In this document: positions 7,897 through 16,195 of the stretch, in pieces
Position numbering within the stretch: the stretch's first letter is position 1
How the letters are laid out: each line of letters opens with the position of its first letter
Source of the DNA: Alcaligenaceae bacterium
GTDB taxonomy: Bacteria > Pseudomonadota > Gammaproteobacteria > Burkholderiales > Burkholderiaceae_B
DNA: 39,425 nucleotides
Direction of reading: 5' to 3'
NCBI GenBank assembly: GCA_947379755.1
Contig: CANCOC010000028.1
Span: forward strand, 1-39,425
Notes under the pieces: model-generated
Seen by the model: the letters and a program-made list of their open reading frames with translations, nothing else
Databases searched by the model: none
What the model was told of the DNA's origin: nothing
Translations under genes and position numbers: made by a program

Positions 7897-8638
7897 AGAG
7901 CTTCCTTTTGCAGCCTTGCAGTTTTATGCCACGGCGACCTATCCGTGCAGCTATTTGCCCGGGCGCGAGGCGCGCTCCCAGGTAGCGGCTCCAGGTCATC
8001 TGATTCAGTCGGACACGTATTCGCAACTGGTCGATGAAGGCTTTCGCCGCAGCGGACTCTTTACCTACCGGCCGCACTGTGACGATTGCAGGGCGTGTAT
8101 CCCAGTGCGGGTCGATGTTGCACACTTCACCCCGAACCGCAGCCAGTTACGCAGCGGCAAACGCTATCAGCACCTTCGCCCCCTGGTGACTGAGCTTATC
8201 TGGTCAGAAGAGCACTACAAACTCTACGCGCGCTACCAATCGAGTCGCCACCCAGGTGGTGGGATGGACGAAGACAGTCGCACACAGTACGGACAGTTTT
8301 TGCTTGCCAGTCGCGTCAATACGCGTCTGGTCGAGTTTCGTGAAGAAGACGGCACGCTGCGCATGGTGTCTATTATTGACATACTTGAGCATGGCCTATC
8401 TGCGGTTTATACCTTTTATGACCCCGATCTTGCTGGCAGTCTGGGGACGTACGGCATTATCTGGCAAATCAACCAGTGCCGGCAGTTAAAATTGCCCTGG
8501 CTCTACCTGGGATACTGGATTCAGGAAAGTCAAAAAATGGCTTACAAATCTGGTTTTGTCCCTACTCAGTACCGCTGGAATGGCCAATGGCAAGCTTTGC
8601 CACCCGAACCAACCGCCTACTCTCAAGACTTTCTATAG
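7883..8638 (+). CDS. bpt: Leucyl-tRNA-protein (aspartate/glutamate) transferase Bpt (Ate1-like)
   Basis: Bpt is the bacterial relative of eukaryotic Ate1. It adds Leu to proteins with N-terminal Asp or Glu, feeding them to ClpS/ClpAP. The 251-residue protein shows the N-terminal Cys-rich region ([10 protein letters not shown], then [12 protein letters not shown]), [12 protein letters not shown], and the C-terminal GNAT-like part ([33 protein letters not shown]). Older annotations call such genes arginyl-tRNA-protein transferase; the leucyl specificity is known for the bacterial group and is not shown here. The ATG at 7883 lies inside the end of aat. pyrD follows by 9 bases. Confidence 0.94.
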   Translation: MSNIKELPFAALQFYATATYPCSYLPGREARSQVAAPGHLIQSDTYSQLVDEGFRRSGLFTYRPHCDDCRACIPVRVDVAHFTPNRSQLRSGKRYQHLRPLVTELIWSEEHYKLYARYQSSRHPGGGMDEDSRTQYGQFLLASRVNTRLVEFREEDGTLRMVSIIDILEHGLSAVYTFYDPDLAGSLGTYGIIWQINQCRQLKLPWLYLGYWIQESQKMAYKSGFVPTQYRWNGQWQALPPEPTAYSQDFL

Positions 8639-8647
8639 ACGCAGACC

Positions 8648-9700
8648 ATGTCAATTCTTTTTCAAGCCTACCCACTTGCCCGCCAAGCCCTGTTTGCAAT
8701 GGATGCCGAGTCCGCCCATGAGACCACGCTCCTTGCCCTGCAGAAAGCTTACGATTGCTCGCTCACCCGCGGTCTGATGCGTAACCGGGCGCTCGCCCCC
8801 ACCACGCTCATGGGGTTGGCCCTGCGTAACCCTGTCGGTCTGGCTGCAGGCCTGGACAAAAACGGTGCGCATATTGATGCCATGGGTAATCTGGGCTTCG
8901 GTTTTATTGAGGTCGGTACGGTCACACCCCGCGCACAGCCTGGTAATCCAAAACCTCGGATGTTCCGTATTCCCGAGGCCCAGGCACTCATTAACCGCCT
9001 GGGCTTTAACAATCAGGGGCTCGATACTTTTCTGGCGAATGTGCAACGCAGTGAATTTCGTCAGCAAGGTGGCATCCTGGGGCTGAATATTGGCAAAAAT
9101 GCCGACACCCCCATTGAACGCGCTGCTGACGACTACTTGATTGGCCTTTCGGGTGTCTACCCGCATGCTGACTACATCACGGTGAATATTTCATCGCCCA
9201 ACACTAAAAATCTGCGTGCGCTGCAAGGCGAGCACGAGCTCGATCAGCTCCTCGCGCAGCTCGCACAAAGAAGACTTGAACTGGCTGATCGTTATGGCAA
9301 ACGCGTACCACTGGTTGTGAAAATCGCACCTGATCTGACCCAGGATGAGATCGATACGATTGCCGAGGTATTGCCACGTCATGGAATTGATGGCGTCATT
9401 GCAACCAATACAACACTCTCACGGACCGCAGTCACTGGCATGAAGCATGCCGAAGAGGCGGGTGGCCTGTCTGGAGCCCCCTTGCATGCGCGTTCGCTCG
9501 AAGTCATTGCCCGTCTGCGCAACAGGCTGGGCGCGAACACCGCCATCATTGGGGTCGGTGGCATTCTGACAGGACAACAGGCACTGGAAAAAATGCAGGC
9601 TGGAGCCAATGCGGTACAGCTGTATACAGGTCTGATTTATCGGGGCCCCGCCCTGGTCGGCGAATGCGTGCGCACGATTCGACAGGCAAAGACCAACTGA
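8648..9700 (+). CDS. pyrD: Dihydroorotate dehydrogenase (quinone), class 2
   Basis: PyrD oxidises dihydroorotate to orotate in pyrimidine synthesis and passes electrons through FMN to membrane quinone. The 350-residue length, with an N-terminal membrane-associating helix region (residues 1-45, [20 protein letters not shown]), marks the class 2 type. Visible motifs are [18 protein letters not shown], the [12 protein letters not shown] strand, NRLGFNNQG, the substrate loop [19 protein letters not shown], and the phosphate-binding [19 protein letters not shown]. It ends a plus-strand run and is followed by a strong hairpin. The start is ATG at 8648. Confidence 0.97.
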   Translation: MSILFQAYPLARQALFAMDAESAHETTLLALQKAYDCSLTRGLMRNRALAPTTLMGLALRNPVGLAAGLDKNGAHIDAMGNLGFGFIEVGTVTPRAQPGNPKPRMFRIPEAQALINRLGFNNQGLDTFLANVQRSEFRQQGGILGLNIGKNADTPIERAADDYLIGLSGVYPHADYITVNISSPNTKNLRALQGEHELDQLLAQLAQRRLELADRYGKRVPLVVKIAPDLTQDEIDTIAEVLPRHGIDGVIATNTTLSRTAVTGMKHAEEAGGLSGAPLHARSLEVIARLRNRLGANTAIIGVGGILTGQQALEKMQAGANAVQLYTGLIYRGPALVGECVRTIRQAKTN

Positions 9701-9718
9701 CACCCGTCGCGAGCATAT

Positions 9719-9756
9719 AAACAGCACAGGCCACTCGAAAGTGGCCTGTGCTGTTT
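9719..9756. terminator. Bidirectional terminator between pyrD and phasin gene
   Basis: A perfect 17-bp stem (9719-9735 with 9740-9756) encloses a CGAA tetraloop. A/T-rich ends flank it on both sides (ATAAA before, TTT after). It lies 18 bases after pyrD and 35 bases after the stop of the convergent phasin gene, so it can end both transcripts. The T run is short (three), which makes it a less than ideal intrinsic terminator in the pyrD direction. Confidence 0.8.
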
Positions 9757-9791
9757 GCAGATCAACGTGCGACCTGCGACTTACCTGGCAA

Positions 9792-10367
9792 TTAAGCTGA
9801 ACGGCGACCGCGCGTTGCGTTCTTTGCAACTTCAGCTGCCTGACCTGCGGCTTTGAACGAAGCGTTCGCAGCTGCAGTCAGATTTTTTTCAGCAATGTCA
9901 GCAGCCTGCTTGGCAGCTTTGGTCATTGAATCATAAGCGGTCGTTGCCTGAGCCAATGAAGACTTGAGCATGGCAACAGCGCTTTCCGAACCGGCAGGCG
10001 CGTTTTTAGTAAATTGCTCAATGGCGTCGCTCACATGCTTCTGACCATCGGCAACATGTGACTCGCTCAATTTGGCCAGATCGGCTTGCACGGATGAAAC
10101 GATGTCATAGACATGCTTGCTGTAGGCCATTGCTTTTTCTGCACCGGGCTGAATCAGTGACGAAGACAAGGCAACTGCTTCTTGTGGGTCTTTGATACTG
10201 GCAACTTGCTGTGATTTTTGTGAAACTTCGTCAAGGGTCGCCTTGATGACTTTGAGGTTCAGATCGACCAGCTTTTCGAAGCCTGAAAACACGGAGCCCT
10301 GGAAAGCCACCAGCGTATCGATGGCGGCTTTTTGGCTGTTCAAAACTTGCTGAGGAATGGCTGACAT
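9792..10367 (-). CDS. phaP: Phasin (PhaP-type PHA granule-associated protein)
   Basis: Phasins coat polyhydroxyalkanoate granules and control their number and size. The 191-residue product is almost all helical, Ala/Lys/Gln-rich and without Cys. It has the typical start MSAIPQQVLNSQKAAIDTL, the FSGFEKLVDLNLKVIKATLDE helix, and an alanine-rich C-terminal repeat region (AKQAADIAEKNLTAAANA) ending in a basic GRRSA tail. The ATG at 10365-10367 is chosen because GGAG lies 7 bases upstream; a longer reading frame to 10421 would begin at the promoter itself. No PHA synthase is in the window. The product name is well supported by sequence character, and PHA storage in this strain is inferred. Confidence 0.93.
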   Translation of the reverse strand: MSAIPQQVLNSQKAAIDTLVAFQGSVFSGFEKLVDLNLKVIKATLDEVSQKSQQVASIKDPQEAVALSSSLIQPGAEKAMAYSKHVYDIVSSVQADLAKLSESHVADGQKHVSDAIEQFTKNAPAGSESAVAMLKSSLAQATTAYDSMTKAAKQAADIAEKNLTAAANASFKAAGQAAEVAKNATRGRRSA

Positions 10368-10405
10368 AGTAATCTCCAAGAGGAAAAATTGCTTCAATTT
10401 AAAAT

Positions 10406-10478
10406 TTGTTGCACTGCACAACCTCTATTGTAGACATGCAAACCAGGATGTCAACAACTTTATGTTGCGCTGCACCAA
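10406..10478. promoter_or_regulatory. Pair of repeated operator-like sites flanking the phasin promoter (candidate PhaR sites)
   Basis: The sequence GTTGCACTGCACAA (from 10408, within a TTGT...ACAA dyad at 10406-10421) recurs 56 bases away as GTTGCGCTGCACCAA (10464-10478). The first copy covers the expected transcription start (+1 to +15) and the second lies just upstream of the -35 box. In other PHA producers the repressor PhaR controls phasin genes through TGC/GCA-rich sites near the start. That this pair binds PhaR is inference. Confidence 0.55.
10427..10454 (-). promoter_or_regulatory. Near-consensus sigma70 promoter of the phasin gene
   Basis: Read on the minus strand, there is a perfect -35 box TTGACA (10449-10454), a 16-base spacer and a -10 box TACAAT (10427-10432). 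The start of transcription would be near 10420, giving a leader of about 53 bases before the phasin ATG. Confidence 0.78.
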
Positions 10479-10542
10479 AAAACCACATACTCACCCTATT
10501 TCTGTTTCTCACATAGACTAGAGGCTGAAAAAAGGATTCGTC

Positions 10543-11559
10543 ATGCACACAACTTTGGGTCGCCGTTTAAGAACAGCCTTGCACACAGTACAGGCGATGC
10601 TTTACAGCATGATGACTATTGCTCTGCTGGGAGTGGGCGCGGTGGCCGCGGCGCAGGGCACAACCGCTTACCCGACACGGCCCATCAAGATTATTGTGGG
10701 ATTTGCCCCGGGGGGGGGATCTGACTTTATCGCACGAATCGTGGCACAAAAACTGACACAAAAGCTTGGCCAGACCGTGTTTGTCGAAAATCGCCCAGGC
10801 GCGGGTGGCAACCTTGGGGCTGAAATCGCCCTGAAATCAGCGGGAGACGGCTACACACTCTTTCTGGCCGCGACTTCCTACACGGTAAACGCCAATCTTT
10901 ATAAGCTGCCTTTTGATCCAGTGCTGGACATCACACCAATTGCCAGACTGGCGAGCGGACCTTTCATTATCGCGACCAACACAGAGCTGCCAGTTAAAAA
11001 TCTTAAAGCCCTGGTGGATCTCGCCAAAAAAGAACCCGGTAAATTGGCCTATGCATCTGCTGGCAATGGCAGCATTACTCACATTGCGACTGAATATTTT
11101 CTAACGACCGCCAACATCGACGTCTTGCATATCCCGTATAAAGGAACTTCACCCGCACTGACAGATACTATTTCTGGTCAGGTGCAATTTATTTTTGGCA
11201 CCGTTGCCTCGACCATGCCCCATGTGCAATCCGGCAAGCTCAAGCCTCTGGCCGTCACCACGGCCAGCAGACTGGCAGCGTTGCCCAATGTCCCGACTGT
11301 CATGGAGTCGGGCTACCCAACGTTTGATGTCTCGTTCTGGCATGGTCTGATTGGCCCCAAAGGTATCCCCCCCGAGATTGTCGACAAGCTTAACCTGGCG
11401 GTCAGGGAGTCGCTCAATGACCCGTCCATGACTCAACAACTCGCAGCAGATGGACTGACCCCGAGCTCAGATACTCCACAAGAATTTGCGAATCTGATCG
11501 CGCAAGAGGTCGGGCGCTGGGGTACGCTGGTCAAGGCGCGCGGCATTACGCTGAAGTAG
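10543..11559 (+). CDS. Bug-family tripartite tricarboxylate transporter substrate-binding protein
   Basis: Bug proteins are periplasmic ligand-binding proteins of the TctC type. The 338-residue product has a signal peptide (basic RRLRT at residues 7-11, hydrophobic core about 20-36, cleavage likely after AVAAAQG) and family motifs YPTRPIKIIVGFAPGGGSD (43-61), GQTVFVENRPGAGGNLGAE, HIPYKGTSPALTD and LPNVPTVMESGYP. The ATG at 10543 has AAAGGA about 7 bases upstream. No TctA/TctB membrane partners are nearby, so this is an orphan Bug gene as is common in Bordetella relatives; the ligand is unknown. A run of nine G (10710-10718) encodes the conserved PGGG. It converges on the iclR-type gene with a 2-base gap. 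Confidence 0.93.
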   Translation: MHTTLGRRLRTALHTVQAMLYSMMTIALLGVGAVAAAQGTTAYPTRPIKIIVGFAPGGGSDFIARIVAQKLTQKLGQTVFVENRPGAGGNLGAEIALKSAGDGYTLFLAATSYTVNANLYKLPFDPVLDITPIARLASGPFIIATNTELPVKNLKALVDLAKKEPGKLAYASAGNGSITHIATEYFLTTANIDVLHIPYKGTSPALTDTISGQVQFIFGTVASTMPHVQSGKLKPLAVTTASRLAALPNVPTVMESGYPTFDVSFWHGLIGPKGIPPEIVDKLNLAVRESLNDPSMTQQLAADGLTPSSDTPQEFANLIAQEVGRWGTLVKARGITLK

Positions 11560-11561
11560 AC

Positions 11562-12386
11562 CTATGCCGGCCCTGCGGCGGTATGCTCACAACCCAGCGC
11601 CTCTGAAATCTGGTTCGCTGTTGTCACCAGCTGTTCAATCCAGGCGTCCTGCATCCGCGCAGAGGGAGCTGAAATCGACAAACCAGCCACCAGCCTGGCA
11701 GTATCGTCATAAATACCAGCAGCGATACAACGCACACCCAGCTCAAGCTCTTCGTTATCACGTGCATAGCCCAGACTCCTGACAAGTGCCAGTTCCTGTT
11801 CAAACTGCTCAAGGCTGGTAATGCTGTTACGCGTCGTGCCCACCAGGCCTGTTCGGCTGGCATAGGAGCGCACCTGGCGTGGTTCTGCAGCAGATAAAAA
11901 CAGTTTGCCAATCGATGTGAGATGCAAGGGTGCACGCCCGCCGATTGCACGGACAACCTGCATGCCCGAGCGTTCACTCCAGGCGCGATCAATGTAGACA
12001 ATTTCATCGCCCTGCTGAACAGAAAGATTCACCGTCTGGCCAGTCAGCTGATGCAGCATCCGCATGGGCTCAATCGCAGCCTCTCGCACATTGAGCCGAC
12101 CTTTGACCAGTGAACCTAACTCAAGCAGACGCATGCCGAGCTGATACAGACCGCTGTCAACACGTTCAACATAACGTGCCAGTACCAGGTCGCTCAGGAT
12201 CCGGTGTGCGGTAGAAGGATGCAGACCGGTTTGGCTAGAAATATCCTTCAGTGCAACAGGCTCAGGCTGAGCAGCAAGCACATCCAGCAGACAAGTCGCG
12301 CGTTCAAGCACCTGAATCGCCATGCCCGATAGACGAGGGCCTGGCGAGGATACTGAATCAGACTCATGAGCGGGTGATTGAGACAT
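11562..12386 (-). CDS. IclR-family transcriptional regulator
   Basis: The 274-residue protein has an N-terminal winged helix-turn-helix (QVLERATCLLDVLAAQPEPVA; DISSQTGLHPSTAHRILSDL, about residues 48-67) and a C-terminal IclR effector domain (AIEPMRMLHQLTG, GGRAPLHLTSIGK, RDNEELELGVRCIAAGI, GLSISAPSARM). The first 20 residues are Ser/Pro-rich and may be disordered. IclR regulators usually sense small aromatic or organic acids and control nearby catabolic genes. Here the convergent neighbour is a Bug binding protein, and the upstream gene is a CinA-like protein 11 bases away on the same strand. The target and the effector are unknown. Confidence 0.92.
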   Translation of the reverse strand: MSQSPAHESDSVSSPGPRLSGMAIQVLERATCLLDVLAAQPEPVALKDISSQTGLHPSTAHRILSDLVLARYVERVDSGLYQLGMRLLELGSLVKGRLNVREAAIEPMRMLHQLTGQTVNLSVQQGDEIVYIDRAWSERSGMQVVRAIGGRAPLHLTSIGKLFLSAAEPRQVRSYASRTGLVGTTRNSITSLEQFEQELALVRSLGYARDNEELELGVRCIAAGIYDDTARLVAGLSISAPSARMQDAWIEQLVTTANQISEALGCEHTAAGPA

Positions 12387-12397
12387 TGCTGAGATGC

Positions 12398-13204
12398 CTA
12401 AACCGATGGTGGGTCAAAACGCGCCCCCAGGCGCACAGCTTCTGCACGTAAAAACTCGAGCGCATGCGCAGCTTGCTGGGGCTCGCCTTTTACACCGAGT
12501 TCAATATGCGGCGAGCCACCACTCTCACCTACAGAAGGCAGGCTGAACGCACGGACATCTGGCCATTTTTGTTCAAGGGCAACAAGTGCTGGTGTGATGC
12601 GGGATTCCGGCATGGTGTAGACCACAAAAGAATGCTCGGCAAGCTGGGTCTGATGGTGGAGATGTGCATAACGCGTATCAAGCGTCCATTCCAGCATGGG
12701 CCATGCCATCACTGGAAATCCAGGAACAAAAGTGTGATCGTGAATAAAGAAGCCAGGAATCCTGTTGAACGGATTCGGAACAATTTCGCAGCCTTGCGGG
12801 AACATACCCATCTGCAGGCGTTGCTGATTTTCAGGTACGTTCATATCGGCAGTACCCTGCCCCTTTGCAGCCGTTTCTGCGCAACGCAAAGTGATTTGTT
12901 CGGCAGCCTGAGGATGCAAAACCAAAGGAAGATTCAACGCTGCAGCGGCAGCCTGCCGGGTATGGTCATCAGGCGTAGCACCGATCCCGCCACAACTCAG
13001 AACGATGTCGCCGCTGGCAAAACTGCGCTGAAGCGCAGCGGTCAGGAGGGCACGATCGTCTGACAGAATTTCAACCCAGGAAAGCTGCAAGCCACGCGCA
13101 CCGAGCAACTCAACTACTTTTGAAAAATGCTTGTCCTGGCGTCGCCCGGAAAGAATCTCATCACCAACGATGATCAAACCAATACGGGCTTTGGGTGCAG
13201 ACAT
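12398..13204 (-). CDS. CinA N-terminal/MoaB-like molybdopterin-binding domain protein
   Basis: The 268-residue protein matches the competence/damage-inducible CinA N-terminal domain family, related to molybdopterin-binding MoaB/MogA: start ARIGLIIVGDEILSGRRQDKH, VEILSDDRALLTAALQRS, the nucleotide loop SCGGIGATPDDHTRQAA, NPFNRIPGFF and VPGFPVMAWPMLEW. The C-terminal deamidase domain of full-length CinA (which hydrolyses nicotinamide mononucleotide) is missing, so this is the single-domain type. Its reaction is not established; CinA N-terminal domains in some bacteria act as ADP-ribose pyrophosphatases. The start ATG has a GGA about 9 bases upstream. It lies between the EI24-like and IclR genes on the minus strand. 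Confidence 0.88.
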   Translation of the reverse strand: MSAPKARIGLIIVGDEILSGRRQDKHFSKVVELLGARGLQLSWVEILSDDRALLTAALQRSFASGDIVLSCGGIGATPDDHTRQAAAAALNLPLVLHPQAAEQITLRCAETAAKGQGTADMNVPENQQRLQMGMFPQGCEIVPNPFNRIPGFFIHDHTFVPGFPVMAWPMLEWTLDTRYAHLHHQTQLAEHSFVVYTMPESRITPALVALEQKWPDVRAFSLPSVGESGGSPHIELGVKGEPQQAAHALEFLRAEAVRLGARFDPPSV

Positions 13205-13281
13205 AACATATCCAGAAAAAGGTCAAAAAACAATTAAAGGAAGTTCAACTGACATTTCAGCACAAATGACTCTTGTATCGC

Positions 13282-13296
13282 TACCAGAAACTGGTA
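13282..13296. promoter_or_regulatory. Short perfect dyad upstream of the CinA-like gene
   Basis: TACCAG and CTGGTA are separated by AAA, giving a perfect 15-base inverted repeat about 80 bases before the CinA-like start and 6 bases after the stop of the EI24-like gene. It could be an operator or a weak hairpin. There is no T run, so a terminator role is unlikely. Confidence 0.3.
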
Positions 13297-13301
13297 TGCA
13301 C

Positions 13302-14081
13302 TCAAATATCAATCATTTTTTCACTTCTGAGCCGGCGCAAGGCCTCTAGCCCAAAGTGGGTATAAACCAGACCCGAAAAGACAGGCAAAAACACCCAGGC
13401 AGGCGGAACAAGATTGATCAGGGCACAAACCAGACCGATGATCCAGAAGCCAACGTGGTGCCGTTCGACCAATAGCCGTCTTTCCTGTGCGGTCGCATGC
13501 TCGACGATGGCATCGATGCGCATCATTCTGGAAAAGGCAAACGTCCACCAGAATATGGATACCAGCAGTCCCAGCGGTGGAAACAGCCAGAATGGCAGGG
13601 TCAATAACCAGCCCAATGCAAACAGCACACTGACCCAGACCGCATTCCACAGACTGACAAAAAATGCATGCTGCCCCTGCAGGGATACGTCGGGATAATT
13701 GCGTGCCGACAGGTGTGAGACCACCAGGGGCATGACACATACCGCAGCGACAGCCAATCCGAGAATACCTGACAGGGGCAACAGGATCGCTGCTGCTGCG
13801 ACAGGAACAATCCAGGCTTTGAGGGACATCAGCGAAAACAAACCGATCGTGACAAGCCACTGATCAGCAGTCGTCACGATGGTGGAATGGGTAACCTGCT
13901 GATCCAGCCAGTCCGTCAGGGGGCCCAGAGCCAGAAGCAACAGGACGATCGCACCACCCAGCACGATCAAGAAGGGCAGGAGCAGGGCGAGCAGCATGCG
14001 GGGATGCAACTGTGAGCGCAGGGCCCGACCAAAAGCATCAGCTACGCCGGTCAGGCCGAGTGAAGCTGCGGGCACAGGCAT
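13302..14081 (-). CDS. EI24/CysZ-like integral membrane protein
   Basis: The 259-residue inner-membrane protein has about five to six long hydrophobic segments (LLALLLPFLIVLGGAIVLLL; IVPVAAAAILLPLSGILGLA; VWVSVLFALGWLLTLPFWLF; VFLPVFSGLVYTHFGLEAL). The arrangement, with a central polar HLSARNYPDVSL segment and an FSRMMRIDAIVEHA helix, resembles the EI24 domain family that also contains the sulfate permease CysZ. Similar Bordetella proteins are only annotated by domain, so sulfate transport is not shown. I chose the ATG at 14079-14081 because AAGGAG lies 8 bases upstream; upstream ATGs at 14114 and 14141 lack such a site. The N-terminus GRALRSQLHPRMLLALLLP supports this. Confidence 0.82.
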   Translation of the reverse strand: MPVPAASLGLTGVADAFGRALRSQLHPRMLLALLLPFLIVLGGAIVLLLLALGPLTDWLDQQVTHSTIVTTADQWLVTIGLFSLMSLKAWIVPVAAAAILLPLSGILGLAVAAVCVMPLVVSHLSARNYPDVSLQGQHAFFVSLWNAVWVSVLFALGWLLTLPFWLFPPLGLLVSIFWWTFAFSRMMRIDAIVEHATAQERRLLVERHHVGFWIIGLVCALINLVPPAWVFLPVFSGLVYTHFGLEALRRLRSEKMIDI

Positions 14082-14192
14082 ATCACCCGCTCCTTTTGAA
14101 AAATTGTGATTCATCTTGAGTAACGATGTCCTGTCAGCCATACCGCAAACGGATAGCAGTTATCATAAACAAACATCAGAACACATATCGAC

Positions 14193-14576
14193 ATGACGAC
14201 ATATTTCCCTGGCTCCAGCGAGCTGTCCGAACGATTAAAGCAGAACCACACGACAGTCTTGTGCTTTTGCGCAGCCTGGTGTGACACGTGCACACAGTAT
14301 CAAACAAAATTCGAGACGCTGTCTGCACAGTATCCCTCAGCCAGTTTTATCTGGATTGATATTGAAGAGCATCCTGAGTTGCTGGGGGATGAAGATGTGG
14401 AAAATTTTCCGACAGTCGCCATTCTGCATGGCTCTGATGTCCGCTTCATGGGCACAATCCTGCCCCACATCGAACATCTCGACCGGCTGATCCAGGCAAT
14501 GGAATCACCTGGAAAGGCACAGGATACCGACTTACCAGAAGATCTGGTCGCACTGCTGAAAACATCGGGCACATGA
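14193..14576 (+). CDS. Thioredoxin-like protein
   Basis: The 127-residue protein has a thioredoxin fold with a redox-active WCDTC motif (Cys30 and Cys33) after the TTVLCFCAAW strand, the FIWIDIEEHPEL strand-helix pair, and the cis-proline loop NFPTVAI. No signal peptide is visible, so it should work in the cytoplasm. The active site WCDTC differs from the WCGPC of thioredoxin 1, and an extra Cys pair (Cys24, Cys26) precedes it. The roughly 20-residue acidic C-terminal tail is not part of the fold. It is divergent from the EI24-like gene and ends 36 bases from the convergent helicase gene. The reduced partner is unknown. Confidence 0.9.
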   Translation: MTTYFPGSSELSERLKQNHTTVLCFCAAWCDTCTQYQTKFETLSAQYPSASFIWIDIEEHPELLGDEDVENFPTVAILHGSDVRFMGTILPHIEHLDRLIQAMESPGKAQDTDLPEDLVALLKTSGT

Positions 14577-14612
14577 TGATCACGTGGCCCGTTCAGCTCG
14601 GCGAAGCCATCC

Positions 14613-16130
14613 TCAGACTTTTTTAAACGTGCCGCCTAATAACAAGCCAACCGAACGCTTGACACCGAGGACTGGCTTGGTAGGAGCAGCGCTAGCCTGG
14701 GCGGCCGCAGCCACGGACGCAGCCGATGGCTCATAGGGCTTGGTAAAAAACTCGTCGATCGGTTTTTGTGGCGCGCTGTAGCGGCTTGGGCGCGAGGGAC
14801 GATCTCCATGGCGCTCTGTGCTGCGTTCCGTCGGGCGCTCAGCACTGCGTTCATGACTGCGGCTGCCAGCCGAACTACGCGCCGGGCGGTCGCTGGAAGA
14901 AGATTCGCGAGGATGCGCAGCACGTGCCAGTAACTCACCGGGGATCTGAAGTGTCCCGCGAGGTATGGTTGTTTTAATCAGTTTTTCAATATCCAGCAAA
15001 AACTTTTCTTCTGCGGGTGCAAAAAGGGAGATTGCTTCACCTTTCGCACCGGCACGACCCGTACGACCAATACGGTGCACGTAGTCTTCAGCGCTGTGCG
15101 GGAGATCGTAATTGATCACACAGGGAATACCTGCGACATCCAGACCGCGGGCGGCCACATCGGTCGCAACCAGGACTTCGAGTTCGCCAGCCTTGAAGGC
15201 CTCGAGAGCCTTCATCCGGTCTGCCTGTGATTTGTCACCGTGAATGGACTCAGCGCGCACGCCATCGAGTTCGAGCTGGCGAGCCAGTCGTCCTGTGCCA
15301 ATCTTTGTATTTGAAAAAACGATCACTTGTTTGAGGCCGCGCGACTTCACCAGATGCACGACGGCTGCGCGCTTGGCGTCACCGGACATGGCATAGGCAA
15401 TCTGACTCACTGTGTCGGCCGTTGCATTGCGATTGGCGACTTCAAGCTCAACGGGTGCATTGAGGTAGGTGCGACCAAGTTTGCGAATTTCGCTGCTGAA
15501 CGTTGCTGAAAATAGCAAGGTCTGGCGTTGTGCCGGCAACAGGCGGATGATGCGCTCAAGGTCGGGCAAAAAGCCCATATCCAGCATGCGATCTGCTTCA
15601 TCAAGCACGAGGATGCCAACCTGACTGAGATTGACGTTACGTTGTTCAACGTGATCCAGCAAACGTCCGGGCGTAGCAATCAGGACTTCGCAGCCATTGC
15701 GCAGTGCTTCTTTTTGCGGCCCGATATCCACGCCACCAAACACCACGGTCGAACGCAACGAGGTGTGGCGACCATAGCGCTTGACACTTTCGGCGACCTG
15801 GTCAGCCAGCTCACGTGTCGGCGTCAGAATCAGCGCGCGCACGGGGTGTCGGGCAGGCGAAGCACTGGTATTGGACTGCGGGATCAGACGGTGCAGAATC
15901 GGCAGCGTAAAGGCAGCTGTTTTTCCTGTGCCAGTCTGGGCAGCGCCCATCACATCGTTGCCAGCCATGACACAGGGCAGAGCCTGTGCCTGAATAGGCG
16001 TTGGAGTGGTGTAGCCAGTATCAATCACCGCTTGCAGCAGAGTCGGATGCAATCCGATTTCGGCAAATGTCGGGACGGCAACCAGTGGCTGCGCAGAGGC
16101 AATTTCAGGAGTTTGAATGTTTGAAGTCAT
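14613..16130 (-). CDS. rhlE: DEAD-box ATP-dependent RNA helicase, RhlE-type
   Basis: The 505-residue protein has all DEAD-box motifs. The Q-motif is TPTPIQ (42-47), followed by motif I AQTGTGKT (64-71), PTRELAD, TPGRLL, motif II DEAD (177-180), SAT (208-210), ATDVAARGLD (322-331) and HRIGRTGR (352-359). After about residue 415 comes a disordered Arg/Ser/Glu-rich tail with RPxRS and ERSAERPTERST repeats, typical of RhlE/DbpA-like helicases that act in ribosome assembly and RNA turnover. I chose the ATG at 16128-16130, where family similarity begins; an upstream in-frame start at 16226 would add a Cys-rich segment unlike any helicase. RhlE is the best match among paralogues, so the exact symbol is moderately sure. 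Confidence 0.9.
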   Translation of the reverse strand: MTSNIQTPEIASAQPLVAVPTFAEIGLHPTLLQAVIDTGYTTPTPIQAQALPCVMAGNDVMGAAQTGTGKTAAFTLPILHRLIPQSNTSASPARHPVRALILTPTRELADQVAESVKRYGRHTSLRSTVVFGGVDIGPQKEALRNGCEVLIATPGRLLDHVEQRNVNLSQVGILVLDEADRMLDMGFLPDLERIIRLLPAQRQTLLFSATFSSEIRKLGRTYLNAPVELEVANRNATADTVSQIAYAMSGDAKRAAVVHLVKSRGLKQVIVFSNTKIGTGRLARQLELDGVRAESIHGDKSQADRMKALEAFKAGELEVLVATDVAARGLDVAGIPCVINYDLPHSAEDYVHRIGRTGRAGAKGEAISLFAPAEEKFLLDIEKLIKTTIPRGTLQIPGELLARAAHPRESSSSDRPARSSAGSRSHERSAERPTERSTERHGDRPSRPSRYSAPQKPIDEFFTKPYEPSAASVAAAAQASAAPTKPVLGVKRSVGLLLGGTFKKV

Positions 16131-16195
16131 TGAATTATTTGAAGAATCACCCAACAGTGTACCGCAGCCGCAGCAAATTGTAGGGATTCCCCTAA

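Noticed and set aside
12464..13063. 199-codon plus-strand reading frame opposite the CinA-like gene
   Set aside because: No recognisable domain; the opposite strand has a clear CinA N-terminal domain.
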